From: Bradyrhizobium sp. AUGA SZCCT0176
GTDB taxonomy: Bacteria; Pseudomonadota; Alphaproteobacteria; Rhizobiales; Xanthobacteraceae
DNA length: 64,000 bases
Direction of reading: 5' to 3'
Assembly (NCBI RefSeq): GCF_018130145.1
Contig: NZ_JAFCMB010000010.1
Coordinates: forward strand, 124,001 to 188,000
Shown piece after piece: positions 26,856-38,951 of this stretch. The position numbers and the translations under genes were made by a program. Numbering within the stretch: the first letter of the stretch is position 1; every line of letters starts with the position of its first letter. A model generated the notes under the pieces. That model had not been told where the DNA came from. It saw nothing but the letters and a program-made list of their open reading frames with translations, and ran no database searches.

Positions 26856-28964
26856 TCACCCCGCCCCGATCAGCGGGATCGCCTCATCCCGCTCGTACAG
26901 ATACAGCAAGCACCGCAGCGCTTCGCCGCGGTCGCCCTTGAGCTTCGGATTGTCCTTCATGATCCGCAGCGCCTCGTCGCGGGCCTGGGTGATGAGCTGG
27001 CCGTGGACTTCGGAGCGAGCGATGCGGTAGCCGGGCAGGCCGCTTTGCCGGATGCCGAGCACGTCGCCTTCGCCGCGCAGTTTCAGGTCCTCCTCGGCGA
27101 TCCGAAATCCGTCCGACGTTTCGCGGATCACTTTCAGCCGCGCGGTGGACATCTCGTTGAGCGGTTCCTTGTAGAGCAAGAGGCAGGTTGACGCCTCCGA
27201 ACCGCGGCCGATCCGGCCGCGCAATTGATGCAATTGGGCGAGGCCAAACCGTTCGGCGTTCTCGATCACCATGATCGACGCGGCGGGGACGTCGACGCCG
27301 ACTTCGACCACGGTGGTCGCGACCAGGAGGCCGATCTCGTGGGCGGCGAACTGCGCCATCACGCGGTCTTTTTCGGTGCCCTTCATCTGGCCGTGGACGA
27401 GGCCGACGCGGTCGCCAAAACGTTGCTGCAGGCGTTCGAAGCGCTCGGTGGCGTTGGTGAGGTGCTCGATGCCCTCGGCCTCGGATTCCTCGACCAGCGG
27501 ACAGATCCAGTAGACCAGCTTGCCGGCTTTGAGCGCACGGCCGACGCCGTCGATGACTTCGTCGAGCCGGCTGTTGGGGACGGTGCGGGTATCGATCGGC
27601 TGGCGGCCGGCCGGCTTTTCGCGCAGTTCCGAGACGTCCATGTCCCCGAAATAGGTCAGCACCAGCGTGCGCGGGATCGGCGTCGCGCTCAGCACCAGCA
27701 CGTCGACCGTTTCGCCCTTGTTGGTAAGCGCCAGCCGTTCGCGCACGCCAAAACGATGCTGTTCGTCGACCACGGCGAGCGCCAGCGCCTTGAAGGCGAC
27801 GTCGTCCTGGATCAGCGCGTGGGTGCCGACCAGGAAATCGATCTCGCCGGATTCCAGCTGGGCCAGGATTTCGCGTCGCTCCTTGCCCTTTTCGCGCCCC
27901 GTGAGGATCGCCACCCGCATGCCGGCGCGTTCGGCCAGCGGCGTGATGGTCTTGATGTGCTGGCGCGCCAGGATTTCGGTCGGCGCCATCAATGCTGCCT
28001 GCTTGCCGGCCTCGGTCACGGCGGCGGCCGCGAGCAGGGCGACCACCGTCTTGCCCGAACCGACATCGCCCTGCAGCAGCCGCAACATCCGCACCGGCTG
28101 GCGCAGATCTTCGGTGATGGCGGCGACCGCGTCGCGCTGCGACTTGGTGAGGGCATACGGCAGCGCATCGATGATCCTGCTGCGCAGGTGGCCGTCGCCG
28201 GCGTGGCGGTCACCGGCCGGACGGCGCAACTGCGCGCGCACCAGCGCCAGCGCCAGTTGACCCGCCAAAAGTTCGTCGAAGGCGAGCCGCGACCAGAACG
28301 GGCCATCGGGGAGAATGTCCGTCAGCTCGACCGGGACATGAACACGGGTGAACGCTTCCCGGATGGACGGGAAGTGGCAGCGGCGTACGACTTCCGGACT
28401 GATCCATTCGGGCAGTTCGGGGAGCTTTTGCAGCGCCTGGGCGACCGCGCGGCGCAGCGAGCCGAGCGCGAGGCCTTCGGTCAGGGGATAGACCGGATCG
28501 ATGCCGGTCAGTTTCGCAAAGGCCGCTTCATCCACGATGTTGGTCGGATGCACGATCTGGGGAATCCCGTCGTACATCTGCAAGGTGCCCGACACGTAGC
28601 GCTTCTCGCCTACGGGAAGCAGTTTTTCGACATAACCGGGCTTGGCGCGGAAAAACGTCAGCACCACGTCGCCGGTGTCGTCGCTGGCATAGACGAGGTA
28701 GGGCGTGCGGGAATTGCGCGGCGGCGGCGGCCGGTGGCGATCGACGGTGACCTCCAGCGTCACCACGGTTCCCTGCACGGCTTCACGGATCTTTGGCCTC
28801 GCGCGGCGATCGATCACGCTGGCCGGCAGATGCAGCAGCAGATCGACCAGCCGCGGTGTCTCGCTGCGGCCGAGCAGATAGCGCAGCAATTTGTCCTGCT
28901 TCGGCCCGACGCCAGGAAGCGTCGTGACCGGAGCAAACAGCGGATTGAGCAGAGGAGGGCGCAT
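26856..28964 (-). CDS. recG: ATP-dependent DNA helicase RecG
   Basis: Branch-migration helicase that processes stalled forks and Holliday junctions. 702 residues. The N-terminal wedge/OB region includes the GVGPKQ helix-hairpin motif near residue 19. Helicase motif I is GDVGSGKTVVAL, the Walker B is DEQH (VVDEQHRFGV), motif III is LSATPIPRTL, and motif VI is QLRGRIGRG. The C-terminal segment has the TRG-type K-D-N-P-x-L. It ends near the family B repeat. The gene runs divergently from sdhE-mfd with the prfH-rtcB pair lying between. Confidence 0.96.
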   Translation of the reverse strand: MRPPLLNPLFAPVTTLPGVGPKQDKLLRYLLGRSETPRLVDLLLHLPASVIDRRARPKIREAVQGTVVTLEVTVDRHRPPPPRNSRTPYLVYASDDTGDVVLTFFRAKPGYVEKLLPVGEKRYVSGTLQMYDGIPQIVHPTNIVDEAAFAKLTGIDPVYPLTEGLALGSLRRAVAQALQKLPELPEWISPEVVRRCHFPSIREAFTRVHVPVELTDILPDGPFWSRLAFDELLAGQLALALVRAQLRRPAGDRHAGDGHLRSRIIDALPYALTKSQRDAVAAITEDLRQPVRMLRLLQGDVGSGKTVVALLAAAAVTEAGKQAALMAPTEILARQHIKTITPLAERAGMRVAILTGREKGKERREILAQLESGEIDFLVGTHALIQDDVAFKALALAVVDEQHRFGVRERLALTNKGETVDVLVLSATPIPRTLVLTYFGDMDVSELREKPAGRQPIDTRTVPNSRLDEVIDGVGRALKAGKLVYWICPLVEESEAEGIEHLTNATERFERLQQRFGDRVGLVHGQMKGTEKDRVMAQFAAHEIGLLVATTVVEVGVDVPAASIMVIENAERFGLAQLHQLRGRIGRGSEASTCLLLYKEPLNEMSTARLKVIRETSDGFRIAEEDLKLRGEGDVLGIRQSGLPGYRIARSEVHGQLITQARDEALRIMKDNPKLKGDRGEALRCLLYLYERDEAIPLIGAG

Positions 28965-28973
28965 TTACTGGTC

Positions 28974-29064
28974 CGTCATGCGCGGGCTTGACCCGCGCAT
29001 CCATCATTCTTCGAAATGAATCTTACGAAGCAGATGGATTGCCGGGTCAAGCCCGGCAATGACG
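28974..29064. repeat. Intergenic palindrome (short family B-like)
   Basis: About 90 nt with outer arms CGTCAT/ATGACG and two internal hairpins of the GCGGGCTTGACCCGC and GCCGGGTCAAGCCCGGC type. It fills the recG-prfH gap. It resembles the ends of the 113-nt family B repeats but with a different centre. Confidence 0.7.
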
Positions 29065-29132
29065 AATTCTTCGAGCAGGAAGGGTTGACGTTCTCCCGAA
29101 CGGATCCCGCCTGGCGCTTTTTTGGTGTCGGA

Positions 29133-29756
29133 CTACGATGCCTGAAAGGCGGAGCCCTTGAACCGCTTGACCGGGCTGCCGCGCTCGAGGCGATCATGCG
29201 CCGCATGCGCATCATTCCGGGCCGTGATCGCTTCGAGTTCGCCCTGCAGCCTGATCAGTGCCGCAATCCGCTCCAATGCCAGCGCCTTGTTCCGATGTTG
29301 CGAGCGTTCCTCGCGCGCCACGACGGACAGGCCGCTTGCGATGTGGGTCGCACGCACGGCGCTCTCGGTCTTGTTCTGATGCTGACCGCCGGGGCCGCCG
29401 GCCCGGAAGGCTTCAAAGCGAACGTCGTGCGCGGCCAGCGCTTTCGGCGCTTCGGGCGGCGCCGGAAGTTCGAAAACACCAATGAACCAGTTTTTGCGCT
29501 TGTGATGTGGCCGCAGCGGACTTTGCACCACCCATTGGATCGAACCGATCCACGGCCGAGCAAAGGTCGTAGCCGCGTCTCCGTGAATCACGACGATTGC
29601 CGAGGCTGGACCATGCCCGTCCGGATTCGGCCCATTCACGCAATCGGTATCAAGGCCGAGCGAGGTCGCTTCGGCGGTGAGCGCCGCGACAGCCTTTGCG
29701 AGCGCGATCCGGCATTCCGCCGGACCGCGTCCGCTGGTGAGGAGAAGCCGGATCAT
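29133..29756 (-). CDS. prfH: Peptide chain release factor homologue PrfH (RF-H)
   Basis: 207-residue class I release factor-like protein. The peptidyl-tRNA hydrolysis motif is intact: GGPGGQHQNKTESAVRATH, with GGQ near residue 141. It has no stop-codon reading domain of RF1/RF2 length and keeps the Lys/Arg-rich basic C-terminus. PrfH is known to act on ribosomes whose 16S rRNA has been cut in the decoding centre, releasing the peptide so the partner RNA ligase can repair the break. The ATG overlaps the stop of the upstream rtcB gene by 4 nt, so the pair is translationally coupled. Confidence 0.9.
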   Translation of the reverse strand: MIRLLLTSGRGPAECRIALAKAVAALTAEATSLGLDTDCVNGPNPDGHGPASAIVVIHGDAATTFARPWIGSIQWVVQSPLRPHHKRKNWFIGVFELPAPPEAPKALAAHDVRFEAFRAGGPGGQHQNKTESAVRATHIASGLSVVAREERSQHRNKALALERIAALIRLQGELEAITARNDAHAAHDRLERGSPVKRFKGSAFQAS

Positions 29757-30943
29757 CGGCGATCCTCCTTCCAGGATTTTTCGCGCTTGCCGCTGCTTGC
29801 GGCGATGCTGGATTGCGCCTTCTTGAACGTCACGAGCGGCCGGAACGTCGCCACCACGCGCGCCAGGCCGAACTCGACGAGATCGGCGATGACGCGATCG
29901 ATGTTCTTGTAGGCCTCCGGCGCCTCCTCCACGAGCAGGCCGCGATCTCCGCAGACGACGATGCCGCCATAGGGATTGCGCTCCAGCCGTGCCATGTCGG
30001 ATTTCTTGCCCCGCACGCGGCCGTGCATGGATGCCCGGTCGTACTTGCGGCCCGCACCATGCGCGAGCGAGGCGAGCGCCTCGGTTCGCATCGGAGCTAG
30101 CGGCTCGACCAGATAGGACAGCGTCCCGCGCGATCCCGGCACCGGCACCAGCCCGCGGTCGGAAGCCGCCGCGCCCTTCCGGTGCAGCATGATGGCGTCA
30201 CCGGGATTGCCACGACGCTCGACCATGTTATGCGCCAGGTCGTTGACAGGACGCAGTTCCGCACGCGCCGCCGCTGCGGCTCGCTCTGCGATGATGCGAC
30301 GGTTGAGCCTGGCCCATCGCACGGCGTGATCATGCGCGTCCATGTAGGACCCGCCGTCTTCACTCGCGGGATCAAGCGCTGCCTGCCCACTCGACAGGAC
30401 GCGCTCCAGGATCGAGTAACCGAGGCCCCGCGAGCCGGAATGGACCAGGATAAAGGCCTCATCCCGGTCCAGCCCCGCCTGCGCGGCCGTCTCCGGTGCA
30501 AGGATTTCCTCGATCGCCTGGATCTCGCAGAAATGATTGCCGCCGCCGATGCTGCCGAGCGAAGCATCGAACAACGTGGCGTCAAGACCGGCGTCGGCGA
30601 GGACGCCGGCGACGTCGCCGTCCCAGGGTTGGTCGAGCGAGCTCAAGCGGTCGGCCAACTGGTCGAGCCGCAGCTTGCGGGCTGCGATATCTAGCGCAAA
30701 CAGTCCCATGCCGCAGCCGATGTCGGAACCGACCAGTTGCGGATGAATGCTGTCAGCCAGAATGGCGCAACCCACGGGACCATATTTGCCGGGATGCAGA
30801 TCCGGCATGGCGGCGACCGCGCGGACTCCAGCGAGTGCAGCGACCTGTTCCAGTTGAAGCGTGGCGTTGCCCTCGATCCAGGATTTGGACGAGGCGAAGA
30901 CGTGGATCGGCGCACGGCCGTCCATCTTGGGAGAAGTGCCCAT
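29753..30943 (-). CDS. rtcB: RtcB-family RNA-splicing ligase (PrfH-associated RtcB)
   Basis: RNA 3'-phosphate/5'-OH ligase using GTP and Mn2+. Start ATG 30943 gives 396 residues, shorter than E. coli RtcB (408). All key motifs are seen: MPDLHPGK, VGSDIGCGMGL (metal-binding Asp and Cys), GGGNHFCEIQ, HSGSRGLGY, LAHNMVERRG, HRKGA, and AHGAGRKYDRASM with the guanylylated His. The PrfH partner downstream with ATGA overlap marks this as the RtcB type that reseals rRNA cut by colicin E3-like nucleases rather than a tRNA-repair housekeeping copy. Start-region DNA holds the palindrome GAAAGCTTTC (30946-30955). Confidence 0.92.
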   Translation of the reverse strand: MGTSPKMDGRAPIHVFASSKSWIEGNATLQLEQVAALAGVRAVAAMPDLHPGKYGPVGCAILADSIHPQLVGSDIGCGMGLFALDIAARKLRLDQLADRLSSLDQPWDGDVAGVLADAGLDATLFDASLGSIGGGNHFCEIQAIEEILAPETAAQAGLDRDEAFILVHSGSRGLGYSILERVLSSGQAALDPASEDGGSYMDAHDHAVRWARLNRRIIAERAAAAARAELRPVNDLAHNMVERRGNPGDAIMLHRKGAAASDRGLVPVPGSRGTLSYLVEPLAPMRTEALASLAHGAGRKYDRASMHGRVRGKKSDMARLERNPYGGIVVCGDRGLLVEEAPEAYKNIDRVIADLVEFGLARVVATFRPLVTFKKAQSSIAASSGKREKSWKEDRR

Positions 30944-31328
30944 TTGAAAGCTTTCAGAAAGATTTGGAATCGTCGACGCGCACAGCACAGCTATCGCTGA
31001 CTTAAGCGCGTGATTTCCCAAGCGGCGCGGCTAACGCACGCGCCCTCAGGCGATGCCCTCGACGGGGCGGCGAGACAACGTCATCGAGCCTTCTCCCTGT
31101 TGATCGTGCCAAAATCGGCCACCGATCGCGCAGATCAGATACCGGCGAAACGCAAAACCTGCAAGTCCGCCGCGACCTCCTGTTGTCGCACGCCAGAGGC
31201 GCGAGGTTCACGTGCATCAAGTTCACTTGGATTTGCGCCGGAAACGCTACTGACATTCGCTGCGGCCATGGCTATATCAACCCCGCCCGGCACGTCCGGG
31301 CTTTTGGCGTTCGGATGGGAATGGGACA
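30944..31328. other. Divergent intergenic region between rtcB and sdhE
   Basis: 385 nt without a convincing gene; short frames on both strands lack ribosome sites. It contains GAAAGCTTTC next to the rtcB start. It must hold the promoters for rtcB-prfH (leftward) and sdhE-mfd (rightward), but I see no clear hexamers. Confidence 0.5.
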
Positions 31329-31615
31329 ATGACGGGTTCGACACGATCGAGCGATGGGCTCGATGACCGCCGCAAGCGGCTTTTGTTTCGCTGCTGGCAT
31401 CGGGGCACCCGTGAGATGGATCTCATCCTCGGGCGCTTTGCCGATGCCGAGATCGCTGATCTGTCTGATGGCGACATGGCCGAACTGGAACGGCTGCTCG
31501 AGGTGCCCGATCCCGATCTCTATGCCGCGCTGACGGGCGAAAAGCCGCTCGATCCCGAATTCGCCAGCGCGTTGTTCGACCGCATCAAGGCGCGTCGCGC
31601 CGTGGACCACGACGC

Positions 31616-31619
<4 letters not shown>
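31329..31619 (+). CDS. sdhE: FAD assembly factor SdhE (succinate dehydrogenase assembly factor 2)
   Basis: Small protein (96 residues) that promotes covalent flavinylation of SdhA/FrdA. The family signature is present: R-K-R-L-L-F-R-C-W-H-R-G-T-R-E-M-D (the RGxxE motif with Arg, Gly and Glu), followed by L-I-L-G-R-F-A-D and a helical C-terminus with L-x-V-P-D-x-D-L-Y-x-A-L-T-G. Its stop overlaps the mfd ATG by 4 nt, so the two form an operon. Confidence 0.93.
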
Positions 31620-35134
<3,515 letters not shown>

Positions 35135-35150
35135 CGTTCCGGACCATTCC

Positions 35151-35260
35151 CGTCATTGCGAGCGAAGCGAAGCAATCCATCGTGCCACAAAACAAGCATG
35201 GATTGCTTCGTCGCTTTGCTCCCTTGCGCAAACGCTTCGCGTTTGTCGCAGGCAATGACG
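35151..35260. repeat. Intergenic palindromic repeat, family B (copy 2)
   Basis: 110 nt bounded by CGTCATTGC/GCAATGACG, the reverse-complement arrangement of the copy at 26732-26844, with the same GAAGCAATCCAT, ATGGATTGCTTC and GCGCAAACGCTTCGCGTTTG segments. It lies in the 204-nt gap between the convergent mfd gene and the next minus-strand gene. Confidence 0.8.
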
Positions 35261-35338
35261 GATCCGCCTACGACGCAGCGCGATCAGTGATGATTGGTTC
35301 CGCGTGCGCGCCGCGTTTGCCGCGGCAGGAGTGGCGCA

Positions 35339-35914
35339 TCAGCTCGACAATCCCCGTGCAATCGGGGGCGCCTGTTTCGAGGCTTTGCAGCTCGCGATCA
35401 CGACCCTCGGCGATATGGACAGCCCGCTGGTCTTCTTGATTGTTATCGCGCCATCTCCAGCGGTGGCTACGTCGAGCTTCACCTCCAACCTGGCGAATCC
35501 GCTGATCTTCCCGTTGGACACGGATGATATGAGCGTGTGCTCGGGCGAGTATGTGGCCTTGCTGTGCGCGGTGTACTTAAGCCAGCTGTACCAGCGGGAG
35601 CCGCTGACGTTCGGCATTTTTCCCAACACGCCGGTCGATTCCCACGAATAGCTGACGCCGATGAAATCGATCGCCAGGTGCACGTGGTCGCCGGGCGCGA
35701 ATGTGCCACTCAGCGTCGCGGTGTCGCCGCCCTGGTCGAACAGCTTACGGGCCTTCGCCTCGAATTCACTGCAGTTGGCCGAAGCGGCGGTAGCAGGTTC
35801 CGTGCCGCCGTTTGCCTTGTTGAACAACGACAGCCCTCCCGCAAGGGCAAGGACCATCGCAAACAAGGCGATGTTCCGAGCTTTCCAGGCTGGCTCCGCG
35901 TTATTCGTCAACAT
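35339..35914 (-). CDS. Membrane-anchored or secreted protein of unknown function
   Basis: 191 residues from ATG 35914, selected because GAGGAAG lies 6 nt upstream and a hydrophobic segment (about 14-32) follows directly; an earlier in-frame start adds 65 unconvincing residues. The mature part has two Cys (N-C-S-E-F and I-A-S-C-K), F-A-P-G-D-H-V-H-L-A-I-D-F and a beta-rich body with several Ser/Thr. No family is recognised. Sequence features suggest a periplasmic beta-sandwich-like protein. It is an isolated gene between repeat DNA and the GGDEF-like gene. Confidence 0.6.
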   Translation of the reverse strand: MLTNNAEPAWKARNIALFAMVLALAGGLSLFNKANGGTEPATAASANCSEFEAKARKLFDQGGDTATLSGTFAPGDHVHLAIDFIGVSYSWESTGVLGKMPNVSGSRWYSWLKYTAHSKATYSPEHTLISSVSNGKISGFARLEVKLDVATAGDGAITIKKTSGLSISPRVVIASCKASKQAPPIARGLSS

Positions 35915-36105
35915 GGCCGCTTCCTCGACGGTGTGGGCGCAACGCGCGCGCCCGCCGGCGTAGGCGGCGAGCACATCGATCCTGTGTCGCTCCAGCCGCC
36001 CTGCGGGTTCATGAACGATACAGGAGGATGTCTCACCATGGTCCGTGGGGACTTTGGGATCGGCCCGTTGGGTTTCCACTTCTTCGAAGACCCGATCCGA
36101 GGCCT

Positions 36106-37332
36106 TCACGACGCCGCGCGATGCGCCTCTTCGCCGAGGCGCGCGAGCAGCGCCTTTGCGGAATCCTTCGACTCCAGCGCCGCGACCGTCACGGTTGGTT
36201 CTGCGCGCGTATCGCGCTTGCCGTGGCTGGTGTGGCGCATGACGCTGGACAGCCGCCGCGCGATCGTATGCGCGGTCTTGAGGTCGGTTTCGGCGAAGGC
36301 GACCACGACCGATCCGTCATCGCAAACGGCGCCGAAATCCATCCGCCGCATCAGCCGGCTGATGATGCGCGCGCCGTCGAACTGGGCGCGGGGATGGGCG
36401 GGGTCGAAGGCGAAGCGCGCAACCGACAGGCCGCCGCCGCGTTGCTGGGTCTGGTAGACGGCGCTGGCGAAGTCGCGCTCGAAGGCGGTTGGTGTGAGCA
36501 GGCCGGTGCGGGCGTCGATCAGGCCCTCGGCGTCGATCGAGCGCAGGATCCGGCTCAAATGCGCTTCGAAGGCATGCTGGCGGATCAGCGGCAACGCGGT
36601 CGCCACCATTTGTACAGGCTCGCCACTGAGGATTTCGAGGTTCGGCAATTCATAGGCCGGCAACAGATCGCCTGACGTCACCACCACAGGCAGATGGCGG
36701 AAGCGGGCGTCTTCCGCCAGCACGGTCAGGAAAGCATCGACCACGCGCGGGCTAAAGCCTTCGCTGAGCACGATGCCGTCGATGTCGCGCGCATTGAGAT
36801 GCTTCGCCGCAGCCTCGATGCTCAGCGCGCCGACCACGCCGGTTTGCTCGCCAAGCGAGACCGACAGCGTGGGGTAGGCGCCGCCGCGGCCGACCAGCAG
36901 CACCGTGGCATCCCGGAAGGTGTCGATGTCCGACAGCGCGATCCGGGTGGCCGGCACCAGCCGGCGCATCACGGTCGCGTGCAGCGAGCGGACACGCAGC
37001 GCGGCGCGCAGGCGCGCGACGAGGCGGCTGGAGTCTCCCTGGCTCTGGAAAAACGGAATGGCGTTTTCAGGCAGCGTTATCTGTGGATCGACCGCGATCA
37101 GCGGCAGATAGGGTTGGTGGGCCGCGATCGGCGCGGCGAGTGCGGCAAGCGTGGCCTGATCGACGTCGGACGCCGCGGCCAATACGGCCGCAGGCTGCAG
37201 CTGTTCGACCGCGCGACCTGCGTCCGCCCATTCGGCCTCGACGACCGGAAACAGCTTTGCGACATCGAGCGCCGCGGCAAACGATGGCCGCCTTGCGGTC
37301 GATACGACGAGGATCGGGCCTTGCTGGGACAT
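36106..37332 (-). CDS. Receiver-like protein with degenerate GGDEF domain
   Basis: 408 residues. Two tandem alpha/beta segments resembling response-regulator folds (about 5-120 and 140-235, with I-L-V-V-S and V-L-L-V-G strand starts) precede a C-terminal GGDEF-fold region beginning D-A-R-T-G-L-L-T-P-T-A-F (about 270), the conserved start of diguanylate cyclases. The catalytic hairpin is lost: G-A-V-C-D-D-G-S replaces GG(D/E)EF, so cyclic-di-GMP synthesis is unlikely. It may bind nucleotide or act through protein contacts. The protein has no membrane segment. It ends 191 nt before the secreted unknown gene. Confidence 0.7.
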   Translation of the reverse strand: MSQQGPILVVSTARRPSFAAALDVAKLFPVVEAEWADAGRAVEQLQPAAVLAAASDVDQATLAALAAPIAAHQPYLPLIAVDPQITLPENAIPFFQSQGDSSRLVARLRAALRVRSLHATVMRRLVPATRIALSDIDTFRDATVLLVGRGGAYPTLSVSLGEQTGVVGALSIEAAAKHLNARDIDGIVLSEGFSPRVVDAFLTVLAEDARFRHLPVVVTSGDLLPAYELPNLEILSGEPVQMVATALPLIRQHAFEAHLSRILRSIDAEGLIDARTGLLTPTAFERDFASAVYQTQQRGGGLSVARFAFDPAHPRAQFDGARIISRLMRRMDFGAVCDDGSVVVAFAETDLKTAHTIARRLSSVMRHTSHGKRDTRAEPTVTVAALESKDSAKALLARLGEEAHRAAS

Positions 37333-37423
37333 CTGACAACTCGGATCAAGCGCGCCATTTATGAGAGCGCGATCCTAGTTTGCCGGGCTTAATGCGGCGT
37401 CAACGCAAGCCGCGAGATTGCGC

Positions 37424-38929
37424 TCAGGTGGAATTGGCCCGGTCGCGAAACGCTTCGACCATCAACGGGTTAAGCCCGAGTTCCGTCAACGCGTCGCGGG
37501 CGCGGGCGTTGTCCTGGGCGCGGCCGGCAAGCCGATGGCCGCTAAGGCGATCCGGCAGTGCCGTGAGCAGCGCGCCTTGCCCAAGCCGGCGCGCCCATTC
37601 CTGCAGGTCCTGCGCCAGGAAGCGGTAGCCGCCAACCGCCATGATACCGGACGGCGGCGCGGTGATGTTGATGGCGCCGGTCGAGCGGTCGAGCCGCGCG
37701 GAATAATCGGTGTCGACGTAATCGCGCGGCGGGGCTGCGATCAGCGAGTCGCTGGGTGGCGGCGGGGGCGCATAGGCCGCGACCGGGATCATCGGTCCGC
37801 GCAGCCCCAGGGTGCCCCGCGGGGTCAGCAGGATGTCGCCCGCGATCGAGGAGCCCGGCAGTTCGCGCGGCGCGCCGTGCGGTCCTGACTTGATCAGGGC
37901 GGGCGAACCATCGTCCGCAATCCGGCGCGCCGCGAACAAACCGACTTCGCCGAACAGATAGACGTCGGTCAGCGTCGCCTGCTGGGCCGACCAGGACGCG
38001 CTCGACATCACCTGTTCCGGCGCGCGCCACAACCCGATGACGTTGCGCAGGGAGGGCAGGCTGCCCGCGAGGTCGAGTTCGTCCAGCCGCAACGCCAGTT
38101 GTGCCGGGGCAATCAGCGTATCACAGGCATGCTCGTTGATCTGCTGCTCCAGGATCTCTTCGTCGAACGGATGGTGCAGCACCAGGGTTCCGCCCGACAG
38201 CAGCCAGACCGTCAGCGTCGATGCGAGGCCGGCAAACGACATCGGCGAAAACGCCGACAGGATCGTTGCGCCCTGCGGCACGTCGCTTTCGAGCGAGACC
38301 GAGAGTCCTCCGGCGATCAGGCCGAGATGGGCACGCGGCACGGGCCGGAAACCGTCCGAGGTCAGATCGAACGAGATCAGCGCCGCCTTGCGGCCATCCT
38401 GGATCACCGCGCGCGCGGTTGTCGATTCCCGAAGGATCGCGTTATCGAGCGAGGCCATGCCTTCCGGCAAATCGGTGCCGAAGCCGCAGACATGGCGGAT
38501 CGAAAACGCTTCAGCCGCGGCATTCATGGCCAGATCCGAATAGACGATGCCGTCGACCTTGCTTGTGGTGACGATCGCCCGCGCCGCGGTGCGGTTGAGC
38601 GCCATGGTCAGTTCCGCCTGTCGCCACAGCAAGGGCAGCACGGCGACCACCAGTCCGGCGCGATAGGCGGCCAGAATTGTCAGCGCGAATTCGATGGTGT
38701 TCGGCAGCTGGACCGCGATGACGGAGTTGGCCGGCAATCCGGATTCGATGAAATGCGCTGCCAGCGCGGAAATGGCGCGGTCGGCCTGCGCATAGGTGAG
38801 GCGCTTCGGCGTCTGGCCCGTGACGCGCGGCTTGTTCGGAGGATCGATCAGCGCCGTCGCATCCGGCTGCCGTGCCAGCGAGCGCTTGAACAACGTATCG
38901 AGCGTGGGCGAAGCGGCTGGCTGGGTCAC
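37424..38929 (-). CDS. AMP-binding (acyl-CoA synthetase-like) protein with degenerate P-loop
   Basis: 501 residues with the N-terminal fold of the ANL superfamily: L-T-Y-A-Q-A-D (about 46), V-Q-L-P-N-T-I-E (about 73) and the T-L-V-L-H-H-P-F-D region (about 245). The ATP-binding loop, normally T-S-G-T-T-G-x-P-K-G, is replaced here by D-L-T-S-D-G-F-R-P-V-P-R-A (about 193), losing the Thr/Gly-rich core and Lys. The A8 hinge and terminal Lys are also not recognisable. It may be a pseudo-enzyme or use an unusual substrate. It is followed 22 nt later by the YejA-like gene start region on the same strand (yejA gene lies upstream). Confidence 0.7.
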   Translation of the reverse strand: MTQPAASPTLDTLFKRSLARQPDATALIDPPNKPRVTGQTPKRLTYAQADRAISALAAHFIESGLPANSVIAVQLPNTIEFALTILAAYRAGLVVAVLPLLWRQAELTMALNRTAARAIVTTSKVDGIVYSDLAMNAAAEAFSIRHVCGFGTDLPEGMASLDNAILRESTTARAVIQDGRKAALISFDLTSDGFRPVPRAHLGLIAGGLSVSLESDVPQGATILSAFSPMSFAGLASTLTVWLLSGGTLVLHHPFDEEILEQQINEHACDTLIAPAQLALRLDELDLAGSLPSLRNVIGLWRAPEQVMSSASWSAQQATLTDVYLFGEVGLFAARRIADDGSPALIKSGPHGAPRELPGSSIAGDILLTPRGTLGLRGPMIPVAAYAPPPPPSDSLIAAPPRDYVDTDYSARLDRSTGAINITAPPSGIMAVGGYRFLAQDLQEWARRLGQGALLTALPDRLSGHRLAGRAQDNARARDALTELGLNPLMVEAFRDRANST

Positions 38930-38951
38930 GGCGTCACTTCAATGGCTTGCG

